Source: Cunninghamia lanceolata
Taxonomy: Eukaryota; Streptophyta; Pinopsida; Cupressales; Cupressaceae
DNA: 64,000 nucleotides
Direction of reading: 5' to 3'
Assembly: GCA_027924645.1 (NCBI GenBank)
Contig: BSBN01001017.1
Span: forward strand, 7,466,501 to 7,530,500
Positions 45,901 to 58,472 of this stretch are shown piece by piece. Within the stretch, counting starts at the first letter, position 1. Each line of letters opens with the position of its first letter. The notes under the pieces were generated by a model. That model had not been told where the DNA came from and did no database searches. It saw nothing but the letters and a program-made list of their open reading frames with translations. Both the position numbers and the translations under genes were made by a program.

Positions 45901-46279
45901 GTATCAGTGCCATCAGTACCTGATAATGTTACTAACCTCTAGGTTTTTGATGATGATCAACATATCCTAGATTTCATCTCTAACAGAGACATATTTGATG
46001 CTCAGATCATAGATGAGAACAATGTGGAAGAGCATGTCTGGGAAGAGGAAGAAATATTAGAGTTGCCTAGCAACAAGATTCCCAAAGGGATGATAGAGCT
46101 AGAGAGAGCATTTGACCTAGATAACATGTTAAAATAGAAAGATCTTCCAAAACTTGATGGAGGACAGTATTCACTAGTGAATATTGGACAAAATGATGAC
46201 AAGAGAAATGTCTTGATTGGTAAGGTTTGCACACCAGAAGAGCTAGAAGGAATAACTTAGGCTCTTAAAGATTACATAC

Positions 46280-47004
46280 ATGTTATTGCATGGACCTATG
46301 GCGAGTTGAAGACATATGACACATTAGTCATAACTCACACTATACCTCTCAAGCCAGATGCTAAACCTTTCAGACATAAGCAAAGGCCTATCAATGCTTT
46401 GCTTGAACTAATAATTTTTTAAGAAGTCAAGAAGCTACTGAATGCCAGGATCATATTTCCTGTGAGGCACTCCACCTGGGTGGCTAATCTAGTGCCAGTA
46501 AGAAAAAAGAATGGAGACATCAGACTATGTGTAGACTTCAGGAACCTGAATAGACCATTAGAAAAGGATAATTATCCTTTACCCTCTTTAGATGAAGTTC
46601 TGCAGATTGTTAATGGTGCCAAAATGATGTCCTTTCTGGATGGTTTCTCAGGCTACAACCAGGTAATGGTTGACAAGATTGACAGACTAAAAACTACCTT
46701 CACCACAAAGTGGGGGATATTTTCTTATAGACATATGCCATTTGGGCTGATAAATGCTGGAGCAACATTCCAGTGAGCAATGGACATAGCCTTCAGAGGC
46801 TTAATAGGAAAATACATACTCATATACATGGATGACTTAATAGAGTTCTCTAAAGATAGAGGAAACCATGTAATAGATCTTAGAAATGTGCTTAAGAAAT
46901 GTGAAGAATATGGAATATCACTGAACCCCAAGAAATGCATATTTGGGGTAACAACAGGAAAATTGCTAGGCCACCTGATAACTGAAAAATGGGATTATCA
47001 TTGA
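46280..47004 (+). pseudogene. Reverse transcriptase of element F
   Basis: HTIPLKPDAKPFRHKQRPIN starts the RT region, followed by a TAA at ~46420. Then WVANLVPVRKKNGDIRLCVDFRNLN, YPLPSLDEVLQIVNGAKMMSFLDGFSGYNQV (catalytic Asp), MPFGLINAGATFQ, a TGA, and LIYMDDLIEFSKD (YMDD box, 46825-46836). It ends LNPKKCIFGVTTGKLLGH. About four defects (TAA, TGA and a shift at ~47000). Confidence 0.92.
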
Positions 47005-47014
47005 TCCTGACAGG

Positions 47015-47650
47015 GTGGAGTCCATTATGAAGTTACAGCTTCCAGGAAGCAAGAAAGAGCTCAAATCTTACTTTGGTAAGATAAATTTTGTCAGAAAATT
47101 CATCACTAGCTTTGCGGAGATAGTCAGACCTTTAAATGCTATGCTGAAGAAGGATGCCAAGATTGAGTGGACATCAAAAGCAAAAGTAGCTTTTGAAGAC
47201 ATAAAGAAAGCTATTTCTAATGCTCCTGTCCTCATCAGTCTAGACTACACCAGAGACTTCTATATTTATTCATTTGCTTCAGAACATTCCTCTGCAGCAG
47301 TGCTAACTCAGAGAAATGAAGAAAAGGAAGAAAAACCAATTGCCTTCATGAGCTGTCCTTTCAAGGATGCTGAATTGATATATGTAGATGTTGAAAGGCA
47401 AGCACTTGCTTTGGTCAGAGCAATAAAGAAATTCAGGCATTATATCTTGAGAAGCAAGGTGATTGCTGTGGTACCTGATGCAGCAGTGAAGATGTTGTTA
47501 ATGCAGAGTGAGCCTGGTGAAAAAAGGGCTAAGTGGATCACAGTTTTACAAGAGTATGACATGGAAATTACACCCATGAAACTAGTAAGAGGACAAGCTC
47601 TAAGCCAAATGATAGCAGAAATTGATCCAAACATAGTGAGTCAGTAGTAT
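47015..47650 (+). pseudogene. RT connection and degenerate gypsy RNase H of element F
   Basis: An open frame of 210 codons. KKELKSYFGKINFVRKFI is the thumb/connection. The RNase H fold follows but its active site is altered: the usual Asp of the TDAS block is replaced (YSFASEHSSAAVLTQ), and the last ADxLS-type block reads GQALSQMIAE with no aspartate. The Glu in VERQALALVRAIKKFRHYI remains. It may serve only as a structural tether while the upstream RNase H does the cutting. Interpretation is inference. Confidence 0.85.
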
Positions 47651-47739
47651 GTTATCAATGCTAAGGACAGTGAAGAGTGGTATTCAAATATCAGGCATGT
47701 CCTGATTACTGGAAGATGTCCTCCAAGATTGTAGGCTTC

Positions 47740-48930
47740 ATAGAGAAGAGCCTTGAAGATAAAATCCCAAAAGTATATGATGAAAGGGGGAGTTCTCTTC
47801 AAGAGGAATTATGAAGGAATATACTTGAGATGCTTAGAAAAGCTAGAAGCAAGCAAAGTTTTATCAGAACTACATGACAAGTTTGGGATAGCACATGGCT
47901 CATCCTTGGCTACAACACATGCTATCCTTAAAGTAGGATATTATTGGCCTACATTTTTCAAGGATACAGCTGAACACATTAAATGCTGTCATGTATGTTA
48001 GGTTCCTGCCAACAGAGAGAGATACCCTGCACAACCTTTGCAACCAGTGATGGAAGCACGCCTATTTGCACAATGGGGCATGGATTTCATAGGACCTATT
48101 AATCCTCCATCATCTTCATTCCATAGGTATGTTTTAACAATTACTGACTATTGTACCAAGTGGATTGAAGCTGTCAACAGCAAGACTTGCAGTGCAGATG
48201 ATGTCATTAGATTTCTAGAAAGTAATATAGTCACCAGGTATGGGGTTCCCTATGCTCTGGTAAGTGATAATGACTTTGCTTTTGCTTCAACCAAATTGTT
48301 AAGTTGGGCCTTTGACTATGGGATCATTCTGAATTTTTCATCTAATTATTATCCCCAAGGGAATGGATTGGCATAATCCACCAATAAAAATTTGCTGAAT
48401 ATCATAAAGAAGTTAGTACACAAGAACCCTAGGGAATGGAATACACTTCTAAAGTATGCCTTATGGGTAGATAGAACTAGAAACAAGGCTGCATTAGGAA
48501 ACTCACCTTATCATTTAGTCTATGGGGTGGATCCCATCCTCCCTGTTAACCTAAACATTCCTACCTTGCAATTTGCCCAAGATTACCTAGGCATAGACAA
48601 TAACCAAGAAGTTAGGTTGCTTCAGCTGATGCACCTGGAAGAGAAAAGAAGTCAAGCAATTGATCAATTTGCCAAACATTAGGCTGTTGTCAAACGTTGG
48701 TTTGACAAAAGAGCCAAAGTTAATGCCTTCAGGATATCTGATTTAGTCTTGATGTGGGATAAAGCCCATGAGAGGAAAGGAGACCATGGTAAGTTTGATA
48801 AATTATGGATAGGTCCCTTCCAAATTTCTAAGATATTAGGAGACAGCACCTTTAGGCTTAAGAACTTGACAGTTGAGGATGTTCCATTACCAATTAATGG
48901 ATAGTTCTTCAAACATTATTTTCAAGCCTG
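47740..48930 (+). pseudogene. Integrase of element F
   Basis: Zinc-binding head: HDKFGIAHGSS and CCHVC. Core: WGMDFIGPINPP (first Asp), YALVSDNDFAFAS (second Asp) and YYPQGNGLA followed by TAA (48374-48376) exactly where the catalytic Glu of the AES box should be. The C-terminal part reads NPREWNTLLKYALWVDRTRNKAALGNSPYHLVYG and KFDKLWIGPFQI (GPF/Y-like). No chromodomain is visible, in keeping with Tat elements. Stops also at ~47999 and ~48680. Confidence 0.92.
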
Positions 48931-49756
48931 AGTCAGCTTCATGACAGTCATGTGTATCATAGTGTACAGTTGTATAGTTGTTTGTACAGTGTTGCTTTGT
49001 TGTTTTGTTTTGGTTAGTCAAGATGATGCAGCTCATCACCCCAAAAAATAACTAAATTGTTAGGATTCAAGTGATGCAGACACATTTATATATAGGTTGT
49101 GACCCACTCTGAGAAAGTCATCATGATCAGGTCTGTGATATCTTTTCATCAGGGTGCCTTTTTTAACCAAAGTGATTTCTTCACAATGACCCACCTAACA
49201 GCCTTGCGTTTGTTGAACACACAAGTATAGGTGTTAAGTGAAAAATCTAAAGGGACTCCCTTGCTACCAATGTAATCTCCAACCTAAAACAACAAGTGAC
49301 CATACCTTACATGTTGAGCTTACATGATGATATCAGATATATGAAGTATAAATGTTAAAAAATCCAAAAATATAATAAAATTATGTCATCTAAGTAACTC
49401 TACCGAGGCTATAGACGCCTGCTAGCAGTGGGGCTCTACTTAGGGAGATTGTATAGATAACCTTGCCGAGGCTATGGATGCCTGCTGGCAGCAAGGCTAT
49501 ATCCAAGTTGGCTATGAGGGATGATCTCTAACTATGTAGCTTAACATCAGTTACTCATGTTTTCAACTTGCTTTCAAGATGAGGATAATTAATCATTTGC
49601 ACACTACTGATCCTTTGTTAGCATTGTTACCATGAGGACATTTTATCATTCAGAAAGATTATGATACTTATGCTTGAAGAAAGTTAGAACACTATATAGG
49701 AATGAGATCACATCACTTGAATCATTAGAATTTTGGTGTTTTCTTTGGTGGCAAGT
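48931..49756 (+). other. 3' untranslated region of element F
   Basis: No gene recognised. Two imperfect ~43-bp copies with CCGAGGCTATGGATGCCTGCTGGCAGCAAGG lie at about 49401-49445 and 49462-49505. The sequence just before the 3' LTR (GGTGGCAAGT) is only a weak polypurine tract. Confidence 0.6.
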
Positions 49757-51138
49757 TGTTGTGTGGTTACACAACATGCCCCATTTTGACCTGACAAAAC
49801 AGGGACCCAACTTCTTTGTTTGGCTTTGCTTGTGTTTTCTGCTTGTTGGCGGTCTGGTAAAAGAAAGTAATGCAGATGATCCTGCATAAAGGGGATTGGT
49901 TAAGTCATCATGATGAGGTTAGTTTTTTCAAAGTTAATATTTTATGACAATAACCTCATGATTGGATAGAGCACAAAATTTCATGCAGGTTTGCCTTTTG
50001 GATCACCCTGATATTCCTTAGGAAACAAAAGTTATGATGACTCAAAGATCTGGTCAAACCTGATATTCTGAGGGGAGGATCATATTTCTTAATATCAGTC
50101 ATCTTATAAAAGATCACCCTGATCTAATATTATCACCTGATAAAATCATTCGCTCCGAACATCTAGACATCAATTTTATGTGATAGCGATATCTACCCGA
50201 CAAACATCATATATTTTGCGAGGGTCATAATTGAACATCACTTGATATTTAAATATCACCCCGATATTTGAATATCAGCTTGTCACAAAATATCACCCCG
50301 AAACAATATCTTGGTGATGTCATCCAAACCCGATAACAAAAGAAATAAACATGACGATGATGTCACCATCCTTTTTACCTCGCGGAGGTATATTTCCAAG
50401 CATGACCCTTCCTACATAGCATGACGATGACATCATAGGGCCACAACGCTGAACTAAGTCATTATCTTGATGACGTCATCCTAATATTTCGATAGGAGGT
50501 CATTTTAGTTTAGGGGGTCATAATTGAACATCACCAGATATTTGAAAATCATCCTATCCTACAAAGATCACTCTGCACCTTGCTGCCATAACATTAAATG
50601 CACACAAATGTGGTAGGTGATTCCTGCCGATTACGAACCTGATACATACACCTGGTGAGATCCTGAGTTGTTGTACAGGAAATCTGTGATTTTAATCAAT
50701 TCATCCCTAATTTTGCCCTAATTTTACCCTAAAGAGGAAGTTAAAAGTGATTTACAAAATCATTTTACACTTACCTTGCGATAAATCAAGTTTTTATAGA
50801 GCACATATTACAAACCCTCATAAGATTACTTGTGGACGCATATAGCTTGTACCAGAATGGGATACGTGAGCTTTGCAGGTATTTGAATTCCTTTCACATA
50901 GTTATCAACATAATTAAGAGGATAAACACATTAGGTAAGTAATTGAAACCCTCTTGTTGTCATGTTCTGTATATCCAGGTATCATGGTGTTTTTTGGTTT
51001 GAAGTTCTAAATTATGCATATCAGGATAAATGAGATATTGAAAGAGTATAATATGCATGATGAATAATGAAGATATGATATATATGCATGCTTGTAAGAT
51101 ATCAGTTGTAAGACCAGTTTTGTTAATTGCAAGCATCC

Positions 51139-54100
51139 ATAGCGGATAAGCAGTTGGCTAAGTCAGAAGCAGAATTTCTAAAGCCCATGTTTGCTCAACC
51201 TAAGGGTGTCCAGTTTAGATACAGTGCCATCACATATACGCACCAAGGAATTACAGATTTGGCTGCATGGTCAGCTAAAATGAGAGATGAAAAGAATAAT
51301 AGCACCTTGCTAGATGTAGTCTTTGTATCTGGAATGTGGAATACAGCTAGATTCCCTTATTCCATGGAAACTCCTAAGCTGGTCATTGAATGTGCAAAAA
51401 ACTATAATCCACAAACAAGGAAGGTGGAGAAGCATGGCAGACTATATGCTGATTTGTCTATCAAAGGTCTTGCTGCTACATTCAGTTTGACATTGGGCAA
51501 GAAGGTTGCCAACATAGATTTGAAGAAATCGGAAACAAAATATGAGAATAATAAGAAGACTGCTAGGAAGAAAATGTACCAATGCAGGGCAAAGAATAGT
51601 CCTTATCCTACAACAGCTAAACTTCTAGTACACTTATAAAAATTTGACTTTGACGATGAATGCCAGTACATGATAGCTCAGCTCAATAGAGTGACAGGCC
51701 AACCTGATGCTGGAAGTTTTAAGGATTGGATGTATGCAGTCATCCTGATGTACCTTTACACAGACAACAAGCCAATGTGGGCTAAGATGATAAGTGATGT
51801 TCTAAATTAGCAACTGATGAACCTAGGAGGTCCAGATTGTTCCTTCTACATGACCTCATACATAGTTTATTCATGTGCCTACAAGGGTACATTTGATGCA
51901 TTGACTACAGTTGGGAGAATTAGTGGCACAACAAATGATGCACATAAATGGGATCATCATCCCCAGCTGCAACAAGCAAATTACCTCCAAGATTACAAAC
52001 TAGTGAATGATGCATTCTCTATGCATCTAGTAAGAACAATGGAGGAGGACAAAACTAAAATACTGAGCATGGAAGCTCAGGAAGTCATATACAGGCAAGG
52101 AGCCTGGTTTATTCAATTTGCAACTTTCTCTTACATCAGAATTGAAGGATTTGAGGGAGAGCCTCTCATGCTCCCAAGAAACCCTACAGATGCAGTTGTC
52201 TTAATGGAATTTTTAAGACAAATTTCCACAATACTGAATGTTTACAAAGCTAACAAAAAACTTCCACCAGTATCATTTCTAGTTACAATGGGCTAGTATA
52301 TGTGCCCAGATTCTGAGAATATTAAGAAGGCCATAGCTAGTCTGACTATGATGAATTTCTAGCCATTTCCATTGACAAGATCATATGATCCATATGGGAA
52401 GACGTAGAGGATCATGGGGAAGCCCATCCATCGAAGACATCTTGAAGACTTCTGGGCAGATTGTGAAGATGAAGCTGAAGCCAGAAGAAGAAGATATCAA
52501 AGGCTTACACTCAACCAGATCAAGACCTTTGATTGCATTTCCATCTCGGCACAATTGAAGAAAGATGATGGAGCGGTAATGGCTAATGAATATTAGGATA
52601 AAAAGGTCTACAATGATACCATCTCAGCACTGGATCTCACCATGCAGGAGGACATGTCCTTGGATCCATTCATAGGCAGGACATTGCAGCTAACCCAAGC
52701 ATGGGTCGATGACCAGATAAATATACTGAAGAAAAGGGGTGTTGCCATCACGGTGGACAATAAGAAGAAAAGACAGGAGATTTCTGAAGATGAATATGAT
52801 GATTTCTTGAATGAGAAGAGGAAGTCTAAAGGAGAGAGAGTACCACCTCCTAGGAAAAGCAAGAGACCTCCAAGAGGTAAGAAAATTGATGCTAAACCAA
52901 AAGGGGTCATAATTGAGAGAATAGATGTGCCAACTGAAGATGCATCAGCATTAGGATAGGCATTAGCATCATCAACACCACCTCCAATGGATAAGAAAAA
53001 AACTAAAAAGATCCAGAGGCCACCTACACAACCTACTGAAACATATGACGAGGGTCAAGCCTCACATAAGCAAATAGAAGAGGATATTCCTCTTGATGAG
53101 GAGCTGGAAGAAGAAGAAGAAAATGTTGAACCCCTCACCAGAAAAAGAAAAGCACTTTAGGTGATAGCAACTACACCTAAGAAACCAAGAACTTCAATGA
53201 GAGGTGAAATAAAACAAACCCCTATAATGCTAAAAGGGGCAGGTGGAGAAGTATTCAATAGGGAATTGCAGCATAACGTTCCACTTCCCACCATTGTAAA
53301 GTTTAAAACTGAACAAGCAGAAGAACAAATGAAAGAAGCCTCTAAGGCAATTCAAAGTGGTCTAGTCTCATTAGATGAGATAGTTGACCTATCTGATGAT
53401 GAGGTGGTGAAGGATGTAGCTTCACAAAGAATGGAAACCCTTGCTGCTGGCACCCAAGTAACTCCACAGGGGACCCCATTGGTCCAGGCAGTATTAGAAG
53501 AGATGAAGCAAGTAGAATTAGAAAAGGAAAAGAGCCCAGAAAACATTACATAGCAAATAGGGCTGGATGCCTTAGTAGATCAGGTGACGAGTCCTGTAGT
53601 TATAGATTTGACATATGTAGAGGATGTAAATCCTAAGGATACAATAGGTGGACCTGAGAAAGCAAAGAATATTGAAGAACTCAGACATAAAGAAGTGGAG
53701 AGCAAAACACTAGGTATGGGTCAGCAATAGCAGGATGCATCAGCTGAGCCCAAAGTAGTAGAAGTCCCACCAAAGGACAAAGAAGATAAAGAAATATTAG
53801 GTCCTGATGACCACAAAGCTCAAGAGGTAATTAACACAAGTTCAGAGTTGATTATAGTTGCAGATCAGGTGGACGAGCCTAAAATAAAATAACATCCACA
53901 GATACTAACATACCTCAAGAAAAGGAAAATACTAAGGTGGATGAGATACCCATAGAGGAAGTAAAGGATCAAGATCATGATAAACATGCAGATGATCAGA
54001 AAGATCACCCTCCAGAAAAAAAAATCCCTCAATAGGAGGATATACCCAAAGATCACCTTCATGAGGAGCATCATGAGGAAGAGATAATGAAATCACCCTC

Positions 54101-55436
54101 CCCATCAAACATGATGGTGGATACTGAAGATCAGGGTGATCATGATGATGATGATGGATTCCAACAGTCAAAGGATCAAATTCCTTAGTGGTTTGAGAAA
54201 GAAATTGGTATAGAGTCAGGTATAGAGGCACAAGAATTTGATATATCTACATTGTTTTCAGAAACTTTAATAAAGCCTAAGAGGAAGGCTAGAATAACTT
54301 CTTCAATAAGAAGAGATCTTGTTACGGGTAGGAGGACTGCACAGGTAGCCATTCCTACAGCTGATAGAGAAAAAGGCAAGATCACTCTGGATGAATTCCA
54401 GATTAGTACGGTAGATTTGGGATTTGCCAATGAAGATCAAGAAGGCCAAGAAGGTAAAGATATAATTGATTCATTAATCCAGAGGGTAAAAAAGGAAAAG
54501 GAGAAAAATAAATAGCACAAGGAGCACATTGCTCAGTTACATACTTATATAAAGGGGTTAATTAATCCTAAGGAGACATCAAGTGATCATGCAGTCCCAT
54601 TGACTGCTATTTCTCAAGATGAGGTAAATAAATTGGATCTCATGAAGCATGAGTCATCCATAATGAGAAAGTGGATGTTATCCACATTTGATGAAGTAGA
54701 GGAAGTAGTAAAAGCCTCTTTGAAGAGGTGGAATTCTTTAGGCATCTCTAGGAAGAAGGTTGACAAGTTATAGATGGAGATCGGGAAAAGGTCCTTTCAG
54801 TTGGAGAAATCTTTGACTACCTTGGAAGAAATAAAGAGGATTGATTCTCAGGTTCTCATAAGTAATTAGGTATTAAATAACAGTAATGCACTATTAATAG
54901 ACATATGGTACAAAGACATTAGGTTTGAATGTGATGTGCTTAAAAGATGCAATAGTAAACTAAGAGATATCAGCATGAAGCTACATGATATGATGTCATT
55001 TGAGGTTGAAATTTTGGAAGCATTAGAAGGAAAGGTAGAAGGCAAGATAGAAAATCAAGATGAGGAGTTTGCCATTAAAGCTCTACATAGCAATTTCCAA
55101 TAGGTAGTTGATGATCCTCTAAACCACCTGACAGAGGAAACTATGGATAAGATCATGAGGATCAAGGTCAGGATGGAGAATTATAACGAGACATCTAGCA
55201 GTAGGAGAAGTAAATTAGAGAACCTCCGAAGCAAATATCAAATACACAGGCATGCAATCATCAAAGCAAGAACTCAAGATGGTGGGGAGATAGAGAAGAT
55301 AGTACAGTCATATGAAAATATCCGAACATCCATACAAGTCCATGTACAAGGAGAAGCTCATCAGGATGATGAAGATTTGGAAAGTGATGATCCTGATGCT
55401 CCTGATGACGGAGATGAGGAACTTGAAAGATAAAGA
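51139..55436 (+). pseudogene. LTR-borne ORF of element F, copy 2 (broken)
   Basis: Second copy of the 36145-40436 ORF. The start codon is ATA (51139) instead of ATG. Codon 25 is intact CAG here. Open pieces: to 51639, 51817-52296 (contains the segment frameshifted in copy 1), 52414-52596, 52642-52959, 53161-53553, 54252-54515 and 55143-55433. Stops fall at other places than in copy 1, so the two decayed independently after insertion. The C-terminus here ends in SDDPDAPDDGDEELER, a strongly acidic tail, before TAA. Confidence 0.82.
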
Positions 55437-55627
55437 GTAGATGAAGATGCATTACTAGGAAAAGACATAAGCTTTTGATACTTAAGAAAATAAGTTGTCT
55501 AGATGGTTGCCAACTGGCAACCTGTGGCACGTGGAAAGAGTTGACTGGGTTAATGAAATGTAAACCGTAGATCTTAATAGATAAATCTAGATCGTAGATC
55601 AATTATAACCACTCCCTCACTTTGTTC

Positions 55628-55635
55628 TATAAAAG
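55628..55635 (+). promoter_or_regulatory. Probable TATA box in the element F 3' LTR
   Basis: TATAAAAG at the position matching 40622. Upstream sequence has CACGTGG and TTGACT near 55530-55545. AATAAA follows at 55781. In the 3' LTR this promoter would point out into the leader of D. Confidence 0.65.
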
Positions 55636-56462
55636 GTGCAGGGATGCCTCATTTTAAAACATTCGAAACTTAATTGAAATCTGTTTGCTGAAATATTCAG
55701 GGCTCATTTCAAAGTTGTTGTATACATATATGTTCTTGCATACTTAATGAATGAGAAGACTGTTTTTGATTACAATCCATAATAAATCTTGAGTAATCAG
55801 TGTATGGATTCTTGATACATGCTGTGATTTGCTGCATCCCTTGGAGTGCATATCTACTTACATGTGTTGTTTTCATACTTTTCCTTTGAAGTTAGCATCG
55901 ACTGTATCTAGCTGTGGAATGTCCTGGTGAACATATGGTTTGATTTCTTCTCTTCATGGCTATATCTGATGTGTATGTGGCTCAATAGCTGAAGGTTCAA
56001 CATTAATTTAAAGTATTCTTTTCAATTTCTTTCAATTTCAGAGCATTTCATCATCATAATTGCAAATAATTGACAATCTTAAGCAAATAATACAAATATG
56101 CAAACATCCCATAGATAACTGAACATATTCAACATATTTAAAGTTAAAGCATGTCAAAATGACAAATACCATGCAAGGATTTAAAGATAGATGCATTATT
56201 TAAAACATATCCTGTGTATAATAACTTTCTGTGTAGCATCATTATAGGAAATATTATCTTACTGATGAGATCTACGTAAGGCTCCAAAATGGAAACATCA
56301 ACACACATCAACCTCTGAGTAATGTCAGAAGATTAAGACCTAATCACCGGAGACTTGAGATCATGAATTCTCTGAATTCATCGTATCTTTCAAGATGAAT
56401 AAAGGTTAATGTGTACTTTTATTCTATGTTTGTTTATGACTAACATCATGATCAACACTACC

Positions 56463-57680
56463 TTATAGTCAGATCGTCGAATTTAAGGTAGTTGCACCAG
56501 ATCCTAGGAAGAGATACCACTGAGGAGGATACCTATTATAGGAACTATGGTTGGAAGAATGGATGAAATGATGGAGATGATGAAAAGAATGAAGGTCAAA
56601 TTAGATGTTGTAAAAGAAGATATCAAAAGAGGATTAACACCTAGACGTAATGTTAAAAGTGATGATGAAGAATTTCAATCTATTGATCAAAATGAAGAAA
56701 TCCTAGAGGAAGAAAAATAATTAGATCAAGTAAAGATGTTGAGAGTTATTTCAAAAATTGGAAAGAAACCTAGACTAGATGTATTGAATTACACTAGAAA
56801 TTTGAATCTGGAGGAATTGATTGATTGGATCAATGATTTGGAAGAATACTTTGAATATGAAGAAATTGAAGATCCAGAGAAGGTAAGATTTGTGAAGACT
56901 AAGTTGAAAGGACATGCTGCTATTTGGTGGAAAGAAGTTTAGTTGGATAGAAATAGAAGAGGAAAAGAAAAAATCACAAAATGAGATAGGATGGTGATAA
57001 AGTTGAAGAATCAGTTTATACCTACTGACTATGAGTTGGAATTGTTGAAGAGATTACAAAACTTGAAACAAAAGAAGAAATATGTGGAGTACATTGAGGA
57101 ATTTGATAAGATGATCATTAGGAAAAGACATAGTGAAGAAAGCAAGGAGAAAGTGGAAAGATACATCAATTGACTAAGATTGAACATTAAAGAAAAATTG
57201 AGCCTGATAAGGATGGCAACAATAGAAGAAGCATATCATTTTTCCCTGAAAGTTAAAGACAAGTTGAACAAGAAGCATGAGTAGAGATAGAGAGGTAGAG
57301 GAGGTAAATTTTAAAGAGGTAGAACATATTCCAGAGGAGATAGATCATATGTGGAGTAGAACAAACAAGATAGCCCATTCAAGAAGGAAGACAGAGATAG
57401 CAATTCATAATGGAGAGATGATAGAACTTTCTACCATAGAGGTAGTCATAATTCTTACTGGAGTGAAGGGTATAGGGGAGATAAAAGAGGGTTTGATAAG
57501 AGAACATTTAGAGGAACTTGTTTTAAGTGTGGAGGTGAAGGACACAGAGCATTTGAATGTCATCCAGGAAGTACAAGCAAGAAGACAAAGAATAGAGCAA
57601 GAACAACTTATGTAGAAGAAGAACCTATTGGATCACCTAATTCAATTGGATAACCAAAGAAAGGAGAATCATTAGTCATG
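56463..57680 (+). pseudogene. Gag of element D, broken
   Basis: After a short leader the ATG at 56547 begins MVGRMDEMMEMMKRMK, parallel to the gag start of C. Core: LIDWINDLEEYFEYEE, KTKLKGHAAIWWKEV, LELLKRLQNLKQKKKYVEYIEEFDKM. Zinc knuckle CFKCGGEGHRAFEC at 57519-57560, reached after a frameshift near 57280. Stops at ~56718, 56940 (glutamine in C), ~56982 (TGA for tryptophan), ~57171 and ~57283. Confidence 0.9.
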
Positions 57681-58472
57681 AGGAGAACACTATTTTAAGT
57701 AGAGACAAATGAGGAACCACCGTAGAGGAAAATTTTATTCTAGACTAGATGCAAATTAGAAGGTAAATGTTGTAAGGTTATCATTGATAGTGGTAGTACT
57801 GATAATTTAGTTTTAGAGGAGATGGTGACTAAGCTAAACCTAGAGAGATTGAAACACACTAACCCCTACAAGATAGCATGGATTCAAGATGAACACAAAG
57901 TACTAGTGAGTGAACAATGTTTGGTAAAATTTCATATTGGATCTTATCATGATGAAGTATTGTGTGATATTATGCCAATGGATGTATGTCATATATTGTC
58001 AGGTAGACTATGGTAGTATGATAGAAAATCTATACATGATGGGAGAAAGAATACTTACACTATAGTATCTAATGGAAACAAAATCACCTTGATACCTTTG
58101 GAAGATGAGCCTAAGAGTGAAGTATGCGAGAATGCTAGAATATGTTTGGTTGATGGAAGGAAATTTCTGGATGGATTGAGACATGAGAATATGTGTTTTT
58201 ATTTGATCCCTAAGAAGCATCAAACCCTAAGTACAGAGACTGAAGAATCACAGCCAAAAGAGATAACTAAATTGTTGACAGAATATGAAGACATCATATA
58301 TGATAATGTACTTGGAGGATTACCACCAATCCAGAGTATCGGTCATCATATGAATCTTATACCTAGAGCTAGTTTTCCTAACAAAGCAACACACCAGATG
58401 ACACCATTAGAGAATGCAGAACTAAATAGACAGATACAAGAATTATTGAGGAAAGGATTGATCAGATAAAGC
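57681..58472 (+). pseudogene. Protease and linker of element D
   Basis: KVIIDSGSTDNLVLEEMVTKLNLERL contains the DSG active site (near 57785). CHILSGRLW, a stop, then DGRKFLDGLRHEN and the RT-lead LLTEYEDIIYDNVLGGLPP follow. The order and spacing match C. Open stretches 57822-58016 and 58089-58469. Stop at 58467. Confidence 0.9.

Larger units (their letters stand above)
34798..56457 (+). mobile_element. Element F: 21.7-kb Tat-like Ty3/gypsy element with ~6.65-kb LTRs that carry an ORF
   Basis: Inserted in the leader of D with duplication ctacc (34793-34797 and 56458-56462). Direct repeats 34798-41450 (6653 bp) and 49757-56457 (6701 bp) start TGTTGTGTGG and end ATCAACA (ATCAATA in the left copy). 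A non-Met primer site follows the left repeat. The internal 8.3 kb codes for gag with a C-x2-H-x4-H-x4-C motif, protease, an extra RNase H, RT (YMDD), a degenerate RNase H and integrase, in that order. These features suit the Tat branch of Ty3/gypsy. Each LTR contains a ~1430-codon ORF, a TATA box and AATAAA. The copies differ by around 5% in a 150-bp sample. All genes carry stops. Confidence 0.9.
49757..56457 (+). repeat. 3' LTR of element F (giant, ORF-bearing)
   Basis: 6701 bp, co-linear with 34798-41450. The difference in length includes about 35 extra bases near 50259-50295 that repeat the ATATTTGAATATCA theme. It ends ATCAACA before the duplication ctacc. Confidence 0.9.

Noticed and set aside
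34798..56457. Reading the two giant repeats of F as a tandem duplication or two separate elements rather than LTRs
   Set aside because: The outer edges carry the same 5-bp duplication, the repeats end in TG/CA, a primer site lies directly inside the left copy, and the internal part is a complete gypsy gag-pol.
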